A DNA stretch of 64,000 bases from Sphingobacterium sp. xlx-96 (lineage in GTDB: Bacteria > Bacteroidota > Bacteroidia > Sphingobacteriales > Sphingobacteriaceae): positions 62,001 through 126,000 of the forward strand of contig NZ_WFKM01000008.1 in NCBI RefSeq assembly GCF_011007365.1, written 5' to 3'. A program made the position numbers and the translations under genes. Positions 1-9,003 of this stretch are shown piece by piece. Each line of letters starts with the position of its first letter. The stretch's first letter is position 1. The notes under the pieces are model-generated. The model was given only the letters and a program-made list of their open reading frames with translations. It had not been told where the DNA came from and ran no database searches.

Positions 1-1
1 T

Positions 2-247
2 AATAAACTTTATGTGGACGAGCTGTACGATCTTATAGTCGTCCGTCCATTAAACGCGCTCTCTAAATTTTTGTACAACGTGATCGACAGAGCGGGAATA
101 GATGGTTTTGTGAATGGCGTAGGTTCCTTTTTTATGTCTTCGGGACGCGGAATCCGCCAGCTGCAGACCGGACATGTTGGTTTTTATATCTTTATGATGG
201 TCATTGGGGTTATTGCTATCCTTTTGTACGGTTTTTTGAATGTATAG
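2..247 (+). CDS. nuoL: NADH-quinone oxidoreductase subunit L, C-terminal end (partial)
   Basis: The window opens inside a reading frame that runs from base 2 to a stop at 245-247, giving about 81 residues. The visible part is the tail of a membrane protein: an amphipathic stretch (NKLYVDELYD onward) typical of the lateral helix region at the end of NuoL, then a final hydrophobic helix (FYIFMMVIGVIAILLYGF). NuoL is one of the antiporter-like proton-pumping subunits of respiratory complex I in the inner membrane. Placement directly before nuoM and nuoN, in the usual L-M-N order, supports the call. The N-terminal bulk lies outside the window. Confidence 0.9.
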   Translation, partial: NKLYVDELYDLIVVRPLNALSKFLYNVIDRAGIDGFVNGVGSFFMSSGRGIRQLQTGHVGFYIFMMVIGVIAILLYGFLNV

Positions 248-269
248 CTATTTGTAATCGAAGTAATCC

Positions 270-1715
270 ATGAATAACCTATTTATACTGCTGTTACTCC
301 CTCTTGTAAGTGCTATAGTTTTAGCATTTGTGAAGTCTTCTTCTTCCGCCAAGGGGCTTGCTTTTGGTTTGTCTGTGCTGCAATTGGCACTTACTGTTCC
401 TTTTTTATGTCATTTCGTCCCTGATGCGAGCATTCAGTTTGAACAATCCTTTGATTGGATCAAGAGTCTAGGGGTAAGATTTCATATAGGATTAGATGGT
501 ATCAGTCTACCTTTGGTCGTTTTGACCAATGGGTTGATTCCGCTGATTGTCCTTTCTACTTTTAGTAAAAACCTCAAAGGTAATTTTTACGCATTGGTAT
601 CCTTTATGCAGACGGGCCTTCTCTTAGTTTTCGTTGCTTTAGATGCTTTCTCTTTCTATGTAGGATGGGAGGTAGCTTTGATCCCTATTTATTTTATCTG
701 TGCGCTTTGGGGGGAAGGCGACCGTATCCGTGTAAATTTAAAATTCTTTATTTATACATTTTTTGGGTCGTTACTGATGTTGATTGCGATTATTTATCTT
801 TATCAGCAGACTCCTACGAAAGATTTTGAATGGACATCATTTACTGCCTTGGCGCTGCAGGATGGTACGCAAAGGTGGATTTTCTGGGCTTTCTTTATTG
901 CGTTTGCTGTTAAGATTCCTATATTTCCTTTTCATACTTGGCAGCCAGATACGTATACTAACGCTCCGACAGCAGGAACGATGCTCCTAGCGGGTATCAT
1001 GCTGAAGATGGGGACTTTTGGTCTGATTCGTTGGTTAATCCCACTCGCGCCACTGGGCGTAGCTGCTTATGGTCAGATGGCTTTAATTCTCTGTATTGTC
1101 GGTGTTGTTTACGCTTCTATTATTGCGTTCAAACAGCAGGACACAAAGCGACTTATTGCTTACTCTTCGATCGCACACGTAGGATTGATCGGAGCAGGTA
1201 TTTTCGCTTGGAATCAGGAAGGACTTCAAGGAGCTCTAATGCAAATGGTTAATCACGGTATCAGCGTTATCGGTTTGTTTTTTGTTTTGGATATTATTGC
1301 AGAACGGACCGGTACGCGGAGTTTGAAAGAACTCGGTGGCCTAGCTGAAAGCATGCCAAAGTTGGCCATATTCTTTTTGATCATCCTTATGGGGGCCGTT
1401 GGATTGCCACTGACGAATGGTTTTATTGGAGAGTTTTTACTGCTTAAAGGCATTTATGGAGTAGGGTTACTCTATGCTGTCTTTGGTGGAATGACATTGA
1501 TCTTGGGTGCCGTATATATGTTGCGTTTATTTCAACGTACTATGTTGGGGACACGTTCGGAAGGAAATGCTACCATTGTGGACTTAAAAGGGCACGAGTT
1601 GGTTGTATTGTTTATTGTTGCATTAGTTGTCTTGTATTTAGGTATATTTCCAAATGGTTTTCTGCATCTTTCAGAAGCATCGGTGACCCAACTCTTACAA
1701 CAAGTTAAATTTTAA
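270..1715 (+). CDS. nuoM: NADH-quinone oxidoreductase subunit M
   Basis: The 481-residue product is hydrophobic throughout, with about fourteen predicted membrane helices. It carries the antiporter-like subunit signatures: GWEVALIPIYF with the key glutamate at about residue 134, and the lysine-containing helix around FAVKIPIFPFHTW, followed by a Thr/Pro-rich DTYTNAPTAGTMLLAG loop. It is a proton-pumping subunit of complex I, passing electrons from NADH to menaquinone. The gene starts 22 bases after nuoL and is followed 23 bases later by nuoN, so the three are one transcription unit. Length is within the normal range for NuoM. Nothing appears missing. Confidence 0.96.
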   Translation: MNNLFILLLLPLVSAIVLAFVKSSSSAKGLAFGLSVLQLALTVPFLCHFVPDASIQFEQSFDWIKSLGVRFHIGLDGISLPLVVLTNGLIPLIVLSTFSKNLKGNFYALVSFMQTGLLLVFVALDAFSFYVGWEVALIPIYFICALWGEGDRIRVNLKFFIYTFFGSLLMLIAIIYLYQQTPTKDFEWTSFTALALQDGTQRWIFWAFFIAFAVKIPIFPFHTWQPDTYTNAPTAGTMLLAGIMLKMGTFGLIRWLIPLAPLGVAAYGQMALILCIVGVVYASIIAFKQQDTKRLIAYSSIAHVGLIGAGIFAWNQEGLQGALMQMVNHGISVIGLFFVLDIIAERTGTRSLKELGGLAESMPKLAIFFLIILMGAVGLPLTNGFIGEFLLLKGIYGVGLLYAVFGGMTLILGAVYMLRLFQRTMLGTRSEGNATIVDLKGHELVVLFIVALVVLYLGIFPNGFLHLSEASVTQLLQQVKF

Positions 1716-1738
1716 AGCAAGATATAAGTTAATAGATT

Positions 1739-3124
1739 ATGGCCGCGATTATTACGCTTTCGTTATTAGGAATTTTAGTATTGTATTTAGGGCTATTCAA
1801 GGCAAAGTCTGCTTTGTTACCTGTATCAGTTATAGGCTTGCTGATAGCATTGGTGTTTGAGGTAGCTTTATGGGGGGGAGATGCTCAACCAATATATAAT
1901 GGAATGGTGGTTTTTGATAACTTTGCACTTGCTTTTTCCATATTATGTATCGTCATTACAGGATTAGTAATCCTGTTATCCAAGGCTTATTTCAGTGCTA
2001 TTAGTAATAATGTCGCTGAATATTATTGTTTGATTCTGTTCTCCCTGACAGGGGCGCTGATGGTTTGTGCTTATCACAATTTTGCCATGCTATTTATCGG
2101 AATCGAAGTGATGTCAGTGGCTTTGTATATTTTGGTAGGAATACGGAGAACCGACTTTGGTTCGAACGAGGCCTCTTTGAAGTATTTTCTCATGGGGGCT
2201 TTTTCCACAGGATTTCTTTTGTTTGGAATAACACTATTGTACGGAGCGACAGGTACATTTGACATTACGGGGGTGAGGCAGTATCTTATCGATAACCCAC
2301 AGCAAATTTCTCCTTATTTTTATGGTGGGGTTTTACTGCTCTTGATCGGACTTTGTTTTAAAGTTGGAGCTGCTCCATTTCATTTTTGGACACCTGACGT
2401 TTATGACGGTGCACCGATATTGATTACAAGTTATATGAGTACGGTAGTCAAGGTAGCTTCGTTCGCAGGCTTCTTGCGTTTGTTTAGTTATGTGTTTGTA
2501 CCATTGCATGATTTTTGGACGCCGGTGCTTCTGGTTGTTATTATCATCACGTTGTTTATAGGGAATATCACCGCGATGATGCAAACTAGTTTTAAACGGA
2601 TGTTGGCTTATTCCAGTATTTCACATGCCGGGTATATGTTGTTTGCTATTGTGGCTTTAGGTGCGAGCTCTACGTCTAGTATTTTTACGTATGCGATTGC
2701 ATATTCATTATCTTCCGTAGCTGCATTTGCGGGACTTATTTTGGTGAAGCGTGCCAAAGGGACGGACCAGTTTATGGCTTTTAACGGTCTTGGAAAAACC
2801 AACCCCTTTCTCTCTTTTGTAATAACAATAGCGATGTTGTCTTTAGCAGGAATTCCATTGACTGCAGGTTTTATTGGTAAGTTTATGATGTTCAGTACAG
2901 TGATGCAGGATTATCACATCGTCTTATTGCTTTTGGCAGTGGTCAATGCAGCAATGGGTGTTTACTATTATCTACGTGTGGTCGTGCATATGTATTTTAA
3001 AACAGCCGAACATGAGGAGGAAGCCATCGCACTTCCGTGGAGTTTTAAAATAGTATTAGCTACCACAGTGGTATTTACGCTAGTGATCGGTCTTTATCCC
3101 GATTGTATTATTAGACTGTTATAA
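1739..3124 (+). CDS. nuoN: NADH-quinone oxidoreductase subunit N
   Basis: This 461-residue polytopic membrane protein is the third antiporter-like complex I subunit. Visible hallmarks are IGIEVMSVALYILVG (glutamate-bearing helix), the loop GAAPFHFWTPDVYDGAP and the broken-helix segment FKRMLAYSSISHAGYML. It is the last gene of the nuo operon: a compact rho-independent terminator follows within 50 bases, and the next gene appears to have its own promoter. Length and motif order are normal for Bacteroidetes NuoN. Confidence 0.96.
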   Translation: MAAIITLSLLGILVLYLGLFKAKSALLPVSVIGLLIALVFEVALWGGDAQPIYNGMVVFDNFALAFSILCIVITGLVILLSKAYFSAISNNVAEYYCLILFSLTGALMVCAYHNFAMLFIGIEVMSVALYILVGIRRTDFGSNEASLKYFLMGAFSTGFLLFGITLLYGATGTFDITGVRQYLIDNPQQISPYFYGGVLLLLIGLCFKVGAAPFHFWTPDVYDGAPILITSYMSTVVKVASFAGFLRLFSYVFVPLHDFWTPVLLVVIIITLFIGNITAMMQTSFKRMLAYSSISHAGYMLFAIVALGASSTSSIFTYAIAYSLSSVAAFAGLILVKRAKGTDQFMAFNGLGKTNPFLSFVITIAMLSLAGIPLTAGFIGKFMMFSTVMQDYHIVLLLLAVVNAAMGVYYYLRVVVHMYFKTAEHEEEAIALPWSFKIVLATTVVFTLVIGLYPDCIIRLL

Positions 3125-3145
3125 TTGTTTTATAAATTCATGATG

Positions 3146-3169
3146 AAGGCCCTTTTATAAGGGCTTTTT
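3146..3169 (+). terminator. Rho-independent terminator of the nuo operon
   Basis: The arms AAGGCCCTT and AAGGGCTTT (one G-U pair) form a stem with a four-base loop. It is followed by a short T run and lies about 20 bases after the nuoN stop, closing the operon. Confidence 0.8.
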
Positions 3170-3222
3170 GATTTTATAAGAACATAGCGCTGTAGCGTTG
3201 TTTATTTTTTATGCCTATGTGT

Positions 3223-3252
3223 TTTGAACTTTGGTCACAAGTTGTATCTTTA
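3223..3252 (+). promoter_or_regulatory. Possible Bacteroidetes-type promoter
   Basis: TTTG at 3223-3226 and TATCTTTA at 3245-3252 are 18 bases apart, close to the TTTG / TAnnTTTG consensus with one mismatch. The expected start site would leave only a very short leader before the ATG at 3272. This is weak evidence on its own. Confidence 0.3.
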
Positions 3253-3271
3253 TGAAGGACCATAGTTGATT

Positions 3272-5788
3272 ATGAGAAGATTGATAACGCTATTGAGTAG
3301 GTATGTTGCAATTTTTATTGTTGTGGCATTGTCGATTGTTCCGACTGTGGCCCAAACCTCTTTAAGAGGTGAAGTCCGGGATGCAGTGAGTAAGCGTCCA
3401 ATTGTGGGAGCTACTATACAGTGTTTAGAACATCCTGAGGGGAGTTCTACGAATAGCAGTGGAAGTTTTTACATCAAGCTGGACTCGACAATCCTAGAAA
3501 TTGTTGTGTCTGCTATAGGCTACAAGAAGAAAAATATTCTTGTATCTGGAAGAGATAGTACACTAGTGGTATACCTTAACAAGGAGGACCAAGTTATAGA
3601 GACTGTTGAGATTGTTAAAAGAGGCAAGTACAAAAATACTAACCCAGCAACAGAACTCATTGACTTAGTGATTCGTAATAAGCGTAAGAATCAGCTTACA
3701 CATAAAGATAGCCTGTATTTTCAACAGTATGATAAAATAAAATTTGGTATGGTGGATCCACAAAATGGCTTCAAGACCAAGATGGGCGACATGAGTTTCT
3801 TCTTCAAAGATGTGGATACCAATTCCCTTCCTGGACATGAATTGCTGACCTTGTATTTGCAAGAAGATCTCTCTGATAATTATATCCAACAGCGACCTAC
3901 GCGCACTAAGAAAGTTATCCGCGCGCAATACAAAACAGAATTTGATCCACGTTATGTCAACAATCCAAATGTAAGCTCTTATCTTAACTACTTGTTCCAG
4001 CCGGTGGATATTTATGAGGAAAGTATCTTTTTTATCAATAAGCTTTTCCTTAGTCCTATTGCAGACAATGCGAAGCTGTATTATAAATATTATATTACAG
4101 ATACGCTCCGTACCGAAAAAGAGATTTTTGCTGTACTCCGATTTGAGCCTCGAAATAAAAATGACCTGCTTTTTAAAGGGGAGCTTGTTGTTGCTTTGGA
4201 TGAGCGTTACGCCGTAAAACGTGCATCCTTGAAAATCGACGAGAAGACCAATATCAGTTGGGTTAATTCATTTAAGGTTGACCTTTCGTATTTCAAAAAT
4301 TCAGAAGGAGTAATGCTGCAAGATAGTTCGAACGTATTTGTTGTGTTTGGCCGAGGCAAGGTTGATGCAGTCTTTGGAGAGCGATCTAGTGTTCATTATC
4401 GTTATGATACGCACCACGCAGCAACGGAGAATACATTTTCGGGGGCTCCGGTTGAATTACGGTTGGACTCAGGGTTGGATGGGCAGAGACCTGTGCCGTT
4501 GAGTTCGTATGAAGCACGCACCTATGCCAACATAGATAGCTTAAATGATCTTAAATCTTTTAAAACATTATTGGCGGCGGGGTATTTATTGGCGCAAGGG
4601 TATTATCCGGTGGGAAAATTTGAGCTTGGCCCGTTGGAATATTTGTATCATCGCAATGAGATGGAAGGTAATCGGGTGCGATTTGGTGGAAGGACTACAG
4701 CGGAATTTTCCGAGAAGGTTTATTTAGAAGGTTACATGGCTTATGGGTTCCAGGATGAACAGTTTAAATATTATTTGCGTACGGCTGTCGCGTTAAATGG
4801 TAAATCTGTTGCTACCTTTCCTGCGCACTATTTAGAGGGATCAGTACAGCATGATGTATTTGAACCAGGAAAAGCTATTGGTTATTTAAAAGGGGACAGT
4901 TTTTTTAGAAGTTTTAGGTCGAATAAGCCAACAAAATGGCTGGACACTGAAGCTTATAGATTTGGACATGTTGTTGAGTTTGGTAATCATTTTAGCCTAT
5001 CAAGTACCTTTACGCATCAACGCCGAACAGCTATTGGTGATTTACGGTTTGCATTAACAGCGGATAGTACGAAATCACTGGCAAATATTAACACGAACGA
5101 TGTACAGTTTACCTTGCGATGGGCTCCTTTCGAAAAATTTTACTATCGAAATTTGCAACGCCGGACAATTGTGGAAAGCTACCCAGTATTTAGTTTGCAG
5201 TATAACAAAGGTATTAATGGCTTTTTTGATGCTGCTTATAATTATGATGCGTTACGTTTCTCCGCTTCCAGACGCTTCTTCATGAACCAGCTTGGATTTG
5301 CTGATATTACGCTTACTGCGGGCAAGATTTGGGGTACTTTGCCCTATCCACTATTAGAGATGCCGAATATACAGGAGATGAAGGATCGACATACGATATC
5401 GTACGAAATGACGAACTCCATGGAATTTGTGGCAGATCAGTTTTTGAAATTTTCCTATGATCACGAATTGAATGGCTTTATTTTAAACAAATTACCTTTG
5501 ATCAAAAAACTGAGATTCAGAGAGATTTTTGGTGGACGTATGTTTTACGGACGACTATCAGCAGATAATAATCCGAGTATTAGTGACAAGGTGGTGTATT
5601 TTGATACGCATAAGGAGGGATATACTGTAACTCATGCACTTCAGAAAAGCCCGTATTGGGAGGGATATGTGGGGCTCGATAATATTTTAAGCATATTCCG
5701 GGTACAGTATTTCTATCGTTTTAATTATCGATATCATCCGAATGTAACCAACGAACGATTTAAACTATCATTAAACTTTAATTTTTAG
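3272..5788 (+). CDS. DUF5686-like outer-membrane protein with N-terminal carboxypeptidase-regulatory-like domain
   Basis: The frame opens at a TTG (3266), but I chose the ATG at 3272 because AAGGAC sits 11 bases upstream and the signal peptide then starts properly (MRRLITLLSRYVAIF..., cleavage after VAQ near residue 28). Residues about 30-110 form a beta-sandwich domain of the CarboxypepD_reg-like type (LRGEVRDAVSKRPIVGATI). The rest (838 residues in all) is rich in aromatic beta-strand segments and ends FKLSLNFNF, with the terminal phenylalanine usual for outer-membrane barrels. This matches the DUF5686 architecture common in Bacteroidetes, whose function is not established. It may be co-transcribed with the hydratase gene four bases downstream. 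Confidence 0.75.
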   Translation: MRRLITLLSRYVAIFIVVALSIVPTVAQTSLRGEVRDAVSKRPIVGATIQCLEHPEGSSTNSSGSFYIKLDSTILEIVVSAIGYKKKNILVSGRDSTLVVYLNKEDQVIETVEIVKRGKYKNTNPATELIDLVIRNKRKNQLTHKDSLYFQQYDKIKFGMVDPQNGFKTKMGDMSFFFKDVDTNSLPGHELLTLYLQEDLSDNYIQQRPTRTKKVIRAQYKTEFDPRYVNNPNVSSYLNYLFQPVDIYEESIFFINKLFLSPIADNAKLYYKYYITDTLRTEKEIFAVLRFEPRNKNDLLFKGELVVALDERYAVKRASLKIDEKTNISWVNSFKVDLSYFKNSEGVMLQDSSNVFVVFGRGKVDAVFGERSSVHYRYDTHHAATENTFSGAPVELRLDSGLDGQRPVPLSSYEARTYANIDSLNDLKSFKTLLAAGYLLAQGYYPVGKFELGPLEYLYHRNEMEGNRVRFGGRTTAEFSEKVYLEGYMAYGFQDEQFKYYLRTAVALNGKSVATFPAHYLEGSVQHDVFEPGKAIGYLKGDSFFRSFRSNKPTKWLDTEAYRFGHVVEFGNHFSLSSTFTHQRRTAIGDLRFALTADSTKSLANINTNDVQFTLRWAPFEKFYYRNLQRRTIVESYPVFSLQYNKGINGFFDAAYNYDALRFSASRRFFMNQLGFADITLTAGKIWGTLPYPLLEMPNIQEMKDRHTISYEMTNSMEFVADQFLKFSYDHELNGFILNKLPLIKKLRFREIFGGRMFYGRLSADNNPSISDKVVYFDTHKEGYTVTHALQKSPYWEGYVGLDNILSIFRVQYFYRFNYRYHPNVTNERFKLSLNFNF

Positions 5789-5792
5789 AGCT

Positions 5793-6569
5793 ATGACAGC
5801 ATACCATACAATTTTAGTGCAAAGAGAGGGAAAGACTGCAGTTGTTAAGATAAACAGAGAGACAAAGTTGAACGCGCTTAATAAAGAGACATTGTCTGAG
5901 TTAAGTACTGTTTTAGATACGTTGGCCGAAGATGAGACCATACGGGGAATCGTTTTGACCGGAGCGGGAAATAAATCGTTTATTGCAGGGGCTGATATTG
6001 GAGAGTTTGAGGGTATGGATGGAGCCTCGGCCGAACTTCTTGCTGCAGAGGGACAACATCATGTAATGGATAAAATTGAAGCCTACCCAAAACCGGTTAT
6101 AGCCGCGATCAATGGGTTCGCGTTGGGGGGTGGGCTTGAGTTGGCACTTGCCGCTCACATACGTATTGCTAGTTCGACTGCTAGGCTTGGCTTGCCGGAA
6201 ACGTCTTTGGGATTAATTCCTGGATATGGGGGGACGCAACGACTGCCTCAATTGGTAGGAAAGGGAAGGGCTTTTGAAATGATTATGACAGGTGATATGG
6301 TGAACGCCGAGGAAGCTTTGGCCTTTGGCTTAGTAAATTATGTTGTGGAGGGGGATGAGCTATTAGCGAAGTGTTATACATTGCTAGAACGGATTTATTT
6401 ACGATCGCCCAAAGCAATTGCCGCAACTATAAAGGCTGTCAATACGGGGATTTTAGATCCGAAGGAAGGTTTTCAGAAAGAGATGGCTCTTTTTGGTGCT
6501 TGTTTTGATACAGATGAGGCGAAGGAAGGGATTCGAGCTTTTTTGGAGAAAAGAAAGCCAAATTTCTAA
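5793..6569 (+). CDS. Enoyl-CoA hydratase/isomerase family protein
   Basis: This 258-residue crotonase-fold enzyme is expected to hydrate trans-2-enoyl-CoA to 3-hydroxyacyl-CoA in the cytoplasm. The oxyanion-hole segments are visible (FIAGADIGEF and NGFALGGGLELALA). The two catalytic glutamates fall at about E116 (GGGLE) and E136 (LPETSLGLIPGYGGTQRL), twenty residues apart as in the classical hydratases, so it is likely an active hydratase rather than a diverged family member. It begins four bases after the preceding outer-membrane protein gene. The exact substrate (short-chain fatty acid, phenylacetate or butyrate-type route) cannot be told from sequence alone. Confidence 0.9.
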   Translation: MTAYHTILVQREGKTAVVKINRETKLNALNKETLSELSTVLDTLAEDETIRGIVLTGAGNKSFIAGADIGEFEGMDGASAELLAAEGQHHVMDKIEAYPKPVIAAINGFALGGGLELALAAHIRIASSTARLGLPETSLGLIPGYGGTQRLPQLVGKGRAFEMIMTGDMVNAEEALAFGLVNYVVEGDELLAKCYTLLERIYLRSPKAIAATIKAVNTGILDPKEGFQKEMALFGACFDTDEAKEGIRAFLEKRKPNF

Positions 6570-6613
6570 GTAAACGGAGTCCTTTTTATAATAATTGTAT
6601 TAATGGTTGATTT

Positions 6614-7663
6614 ATGATTGGTAAAGACGTTTTTTCGCAGAAGGAAAGGAATATTATCATTTTAATAATTGTCCTTGTCTTAGGGGCAGTTATTCTTTAT
6701 GCCATGAAGGGTATTTTTGGAGCTATTCTAGGGGCGATGGTGATGTATACCTTGTTTCGTAATCTGAATATCTTTTTGATAGAGCGATTGAAGTGGCCAA
6801 AGTCTCTATCTTCTGTAGTGGTTATTATTCTTTCCATTTTTATTATAGTTTTACCGTTTGTTGGGATTGGGACGATGTTGGTAAATAAGGCAATTGAGCT
6901 ACAGAAAAATCCAGCTTGGATCAGTGATATTATCAATGCGATAAATACCTTTGCTGGAGATAAGCTAGGAAAGCCTGACTTTTTAAAAGAGCAGATTGAA
7001 GCTAGCGCAGCCTATTTCGGAGGACTGCTAACTACAGTTTTGGGTGGAGCCGCAAATGCCTTCCTGGAAATTTCGGTTATGTACTTCTTGCTTTATTTTC
7101 TGTTCGTGAATTATAAAGGCTTCGAAAGTAGCATCATACATTACTTGCCTTTTGATGATGCCAATGCAACAGTTTTTGGTGAAGAGCTGAAAAATATTAC
7201 TTATTCTAATATTATCGGACAGACTTTTATTGCAATCGTTCAAGGGGTTTGTCTAGCCATAGGTTTTTATATTTTTGGTGTTAAGGATGGAGTATTTTGG
7301 GGCGTTATCTGTGCTATTCTTTCCTTTATTCCCTTACTGGGGCCTCCATTGATTTTTGTTCCGGCGGCAGTTATTCTGTTATCTCAAGGTGCTACATGGC
7401 AAGGAGTAGGGCTTTTGGTATGGGGCTTTGGACTTGTCATTAATATTGACAACGTGTTACGTTTGATTATAGCCAAAAAGGTTGGTGATATACATCCGAT
7501 TATTACCATTGTCGGCGTTATTATAGGTATTCCTCTTTTCGGTATTATGGGACTAGTATATGGGCCGTTGTTGCTTGCCTATTTCTTAATTGCCGTGAAG
7601 ATTTACAAGGCGAACAAGCGACTGTCTCTTCAAAAGCAGATATTGGAGGAAAAGCTGGAATAA
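6614..7663 (+). CDS. AI-2E family transporter (PerM/TqsA type)
   Basis: This 349-residue inner-membrane protein has the family's layout: paired N-terminal helices (IIILIIVLVLGAVILYAMKGIFGAILGAMVMY), a more polar middle section (about residues 105-145), then several helices with FIPLLGPPLIFVPAAVILL and the conserved tail HPIITIVGVIIGIPLFGIMGLVYGPLLLA. Members have been linked to autoinducer-2 export and to other small-molecule or sodium-coupled transport, so the substrate is open. It ends three bases before the convergent phosphopantetheinyl transferase gene. Confidence 0.88.
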   Translation: MIGKDVFSQKERNIIILIIVLVLGAVILYAMKGIFGAILGAMVMYTLFRNLNIFLIERLKWPKSLSSVVVIILSIFIIVLPFVGIGTMLVNKAIELQKNPAWISDIINAINTFAGDKLGKPDFLKEQIEASAAYFGGLLTTVLGGAANAFLEISVMYFLLYFLFVNYKGFESSIIHYLPFDDANATVFGEELKNITYSNIIGQTFIAIVQGVCLAIGFYIFGVKDGVFWGVICAILSFIPLLGPPLIFVPAAVILLSQGATWQGVGLLVWGFGLVINIDNVLRLIIAKKVGDIHPIITIVGVIIGIPLFGIMGLVYGPLLLAYFLIAVKIYKANKRLSLQKQILEEKLE

Positions 7664-7666
7664 TTG

Positions 7667-8305
7667 TTATCCAACCGCGTACCCTAGCATATATTCTTGA
7701 AACTGCTCGTAGTAAACTTGAAAAGAAGTTTCCTTTCCGTCTTTGGTTAGATCGAGCGTCATAACACCTTGAGCTTCGTAGTTAAAAGGACGTATAGTCA
7801 TATCTTGCAAAAAAGATACACCTTTATTACCTTGCAGTTTATACACCGCTTCTTTGGCGCACCAACAGGCGTATAACTGTAGAATATCGTTGTCGGATTG
7901 GATAAAAGACATCTCCTGAGGCTTTAGAAATTTATCTTTGATACGTAATACTTTATCTTTCACAATTTCGAGGTCCATACCGCATTCGCCCTTTGTGCTT
8001 AACATTACTCCAGCGTAATCAAAGGAGTGGGTGAGTGATATCTTATAGGGATAGTGTGGAAGGTAAGGTTTGCCGTTTTTGTCGGAAGGGCAATATATGA
8101 ATTCATCGGTCTGCAGGAGGTAACGTAGTAGCACACGGGTGGCCAACCAATGTAGGGTTCTTTTTCCTTTGCTGAGGTTTTGCAGGCGGTTTTGCTCCTC
8201 CTCATCCAGTTGCAATTTGCTCAATAGCTCATCAGCAGATTCTTCAATCTTCCATATTGCAAATTTAGTACTGCTATCCAGCTCTCTGAGGTATACTAAC
8301 GCCAT
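7667..8305 (-). CDS. 4'-phosphopantetheinyl transferase superfamily protein
   Basis: The 212-residue protein has the two Mg-binding and catalytic signatures of Sfp/AcpS-type enzymes: GMDLE (D111, E113) and WCAKEAVYK (E152, K156). These enzymes transfer phosphopantetheine from CoA to a serine of acyl or peptidyl carrier proteins. Length is nearer to the Sfp/EntD type than to the short AcpS. It lies alone on the minus strand, convergent with the AI-2E gene. No polyketide or peptide synthetase is visible nearby, so the target carrier protein is elsewhere, possibly the fatty-acid ACP. Confidence 0.88.
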   Translation of the reverse strand: MALVYLRELDSSTKFAIWKIEESADELLSKLQLDEEEQNRLQNLSKGKRTLHWLATRVLLRYLLQTDEFIYCPSDKNGKPYLPHYPYKISLTHSFDYAGVMLSTKGECGMDLEIVKDKVLRIKDKFLKPQEMSFIQSDNDILQLYACWCAKEAVYKLQGNKGVSFLQDMTIRPFNYEAQGVMTLDLTKDGKETSFQVYYEQFQEYMLGYAVG

Positions 8306-8387
8306 ACGTCAAATGTAAAAAGTAAAAGGTAGAAAGTCAAAGGAAAAACGCCGAACATTCGGAATTCGGAGTAACTTCTTAAAAAAC

Positions 8388-8418
8388 TTGCTAGATGTCA
8401 GGCAATACCGTATTTTTG
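8388..8418 (+). promoter_or_regulatory. Predicted dcd promoter
   Basis: TTG at 8388-8390 and TATTTTTG at 8411-8418 are 20 bases apart, a full match to the Bacteroidetes TTG / TAnnTTTG pattern. Transcription would start near 8424, about 34 bases before the dcd ATG. Confidence 0.5.
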
Positions 8419-8423
8419 GTGTC

Positions 8424-8443
8424 CAGTTGGTAATCGCCAACTG
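8424..8443 (+). other. Hairpin at the predicted 5' end of the dcd mRNA
   Basis: CAGTTGG and CCAACTG form a perfect seven-base-pair stem around a six-base loop. If the promoter at 8388-8418 is right, the stem begins at the first transcribed bases. It might stabilise the transcript or tune translation; there is no direct evidence for either. Confidence 0.4.
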
Positions 8444-8457
8444 TTTGACAATTCAAT

Positions 8458-8994
8458 ATGATATTATCAGATACACGAATATTAGAAGAGATTGAAAATG
8501 GAACAATCGTTATCGAGCCATTTGATCGTAAATGCCTAGGTACGAATTCGTACGATGTACATTTGGGAAAATACTTAGCAACTTATAAAGATGCCGTGTT
8601 GGATGCCAAAAAGCATAACGAGATTGTACATTTCGAAATTCCTGAAGAAGGTTATGTTTTAGAACCAGGGACATTGTATTTAGGCGTTACGATGGAATAT
8701 ACGGAGACACACGGACACGTGCCTTTCCTGGAAGGTAAATCAAGCACAGGTCGTCTTGGTATTGATATACATGCGACAGCTGGAAAAGGCGATGTGGGTT
8801 TTTGTAACACTTGGACCTTAGAGGTTTCTGTTGCTCAGCCTGTTCGCGTCTATGCGGGGATGCCTATCGGTCAGTTAATTTATTTTGTGGTGGAGGGTGA
8901 TATTGAAACTTTCTACAATAGTAAAGGAAATGCTAAATATAATAACAAGACTATCCGTCCTGTTGAAAGTATGATGTGGAAGAATGCTTTTTAG
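8458..8994 (+). CDS. dcd: dCTP deaminase
   Basis: The 178-residue product belongs to the trimeric dCTP deaminase/dUTPase fold. It shows the substrate-binding motif KSSTGRLGIDIHATAG (residues about 94-109), a candidate catalytic glutamate at E122 in TLEVSVAQP, and the C-terminal GMPIGQLIYF strand. It would convert dCTP to dUTP, feeding dTMP synthesis. The N-terminus (MILSDTRILEEIENGTIVIEPF) is typical of the family. A bifunctional deaminase/dUTPase variant cannot be excluded by eye. The stop codon lies within a hairpin shared with the convergent prfB gene. Confidence 0.9.
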   Translation: MILSDTRILEEIENGTIVIEPFDRKCLGTNSYDVHLGKYLATYKDAVLDAKKHNEIVHFEIPEEGYVLEPGTLYLGVTMEYTETHGHVPFLEGKSSTGRLGIDIHATAGKGDVGFCNTWTLEVSVAQPVRVYAGMPIGQLIYFVVEGDIETFYNSKGNAKYNNKTIRPVESMMWKNAF

Positions 8995-9003
8995 CATTCT
9001 TCC
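8978..9003. terminator. Bidirectional hairpin between dcd and prfB
   Basis: A perfect eleven-base-pair inverted repeat (GGAAGAATGCT and its complement) with a TTTT loop overlaps the dcd stop codon and ends against the prfB stop. It lacks a clear T run on either side, so it may act more as an RNA 3'-end stabiliser than as an intrinsic terminator. Confidence 0.55.

Noticed and set aside
784..990. Many overlapping frames of 60-130 codons inside nuo, prc, BCCT, TonB receptor and other genes on either strand.
   Set aside because: They lie wholly within longer genes with clear family motifs and have no motifs of their own.
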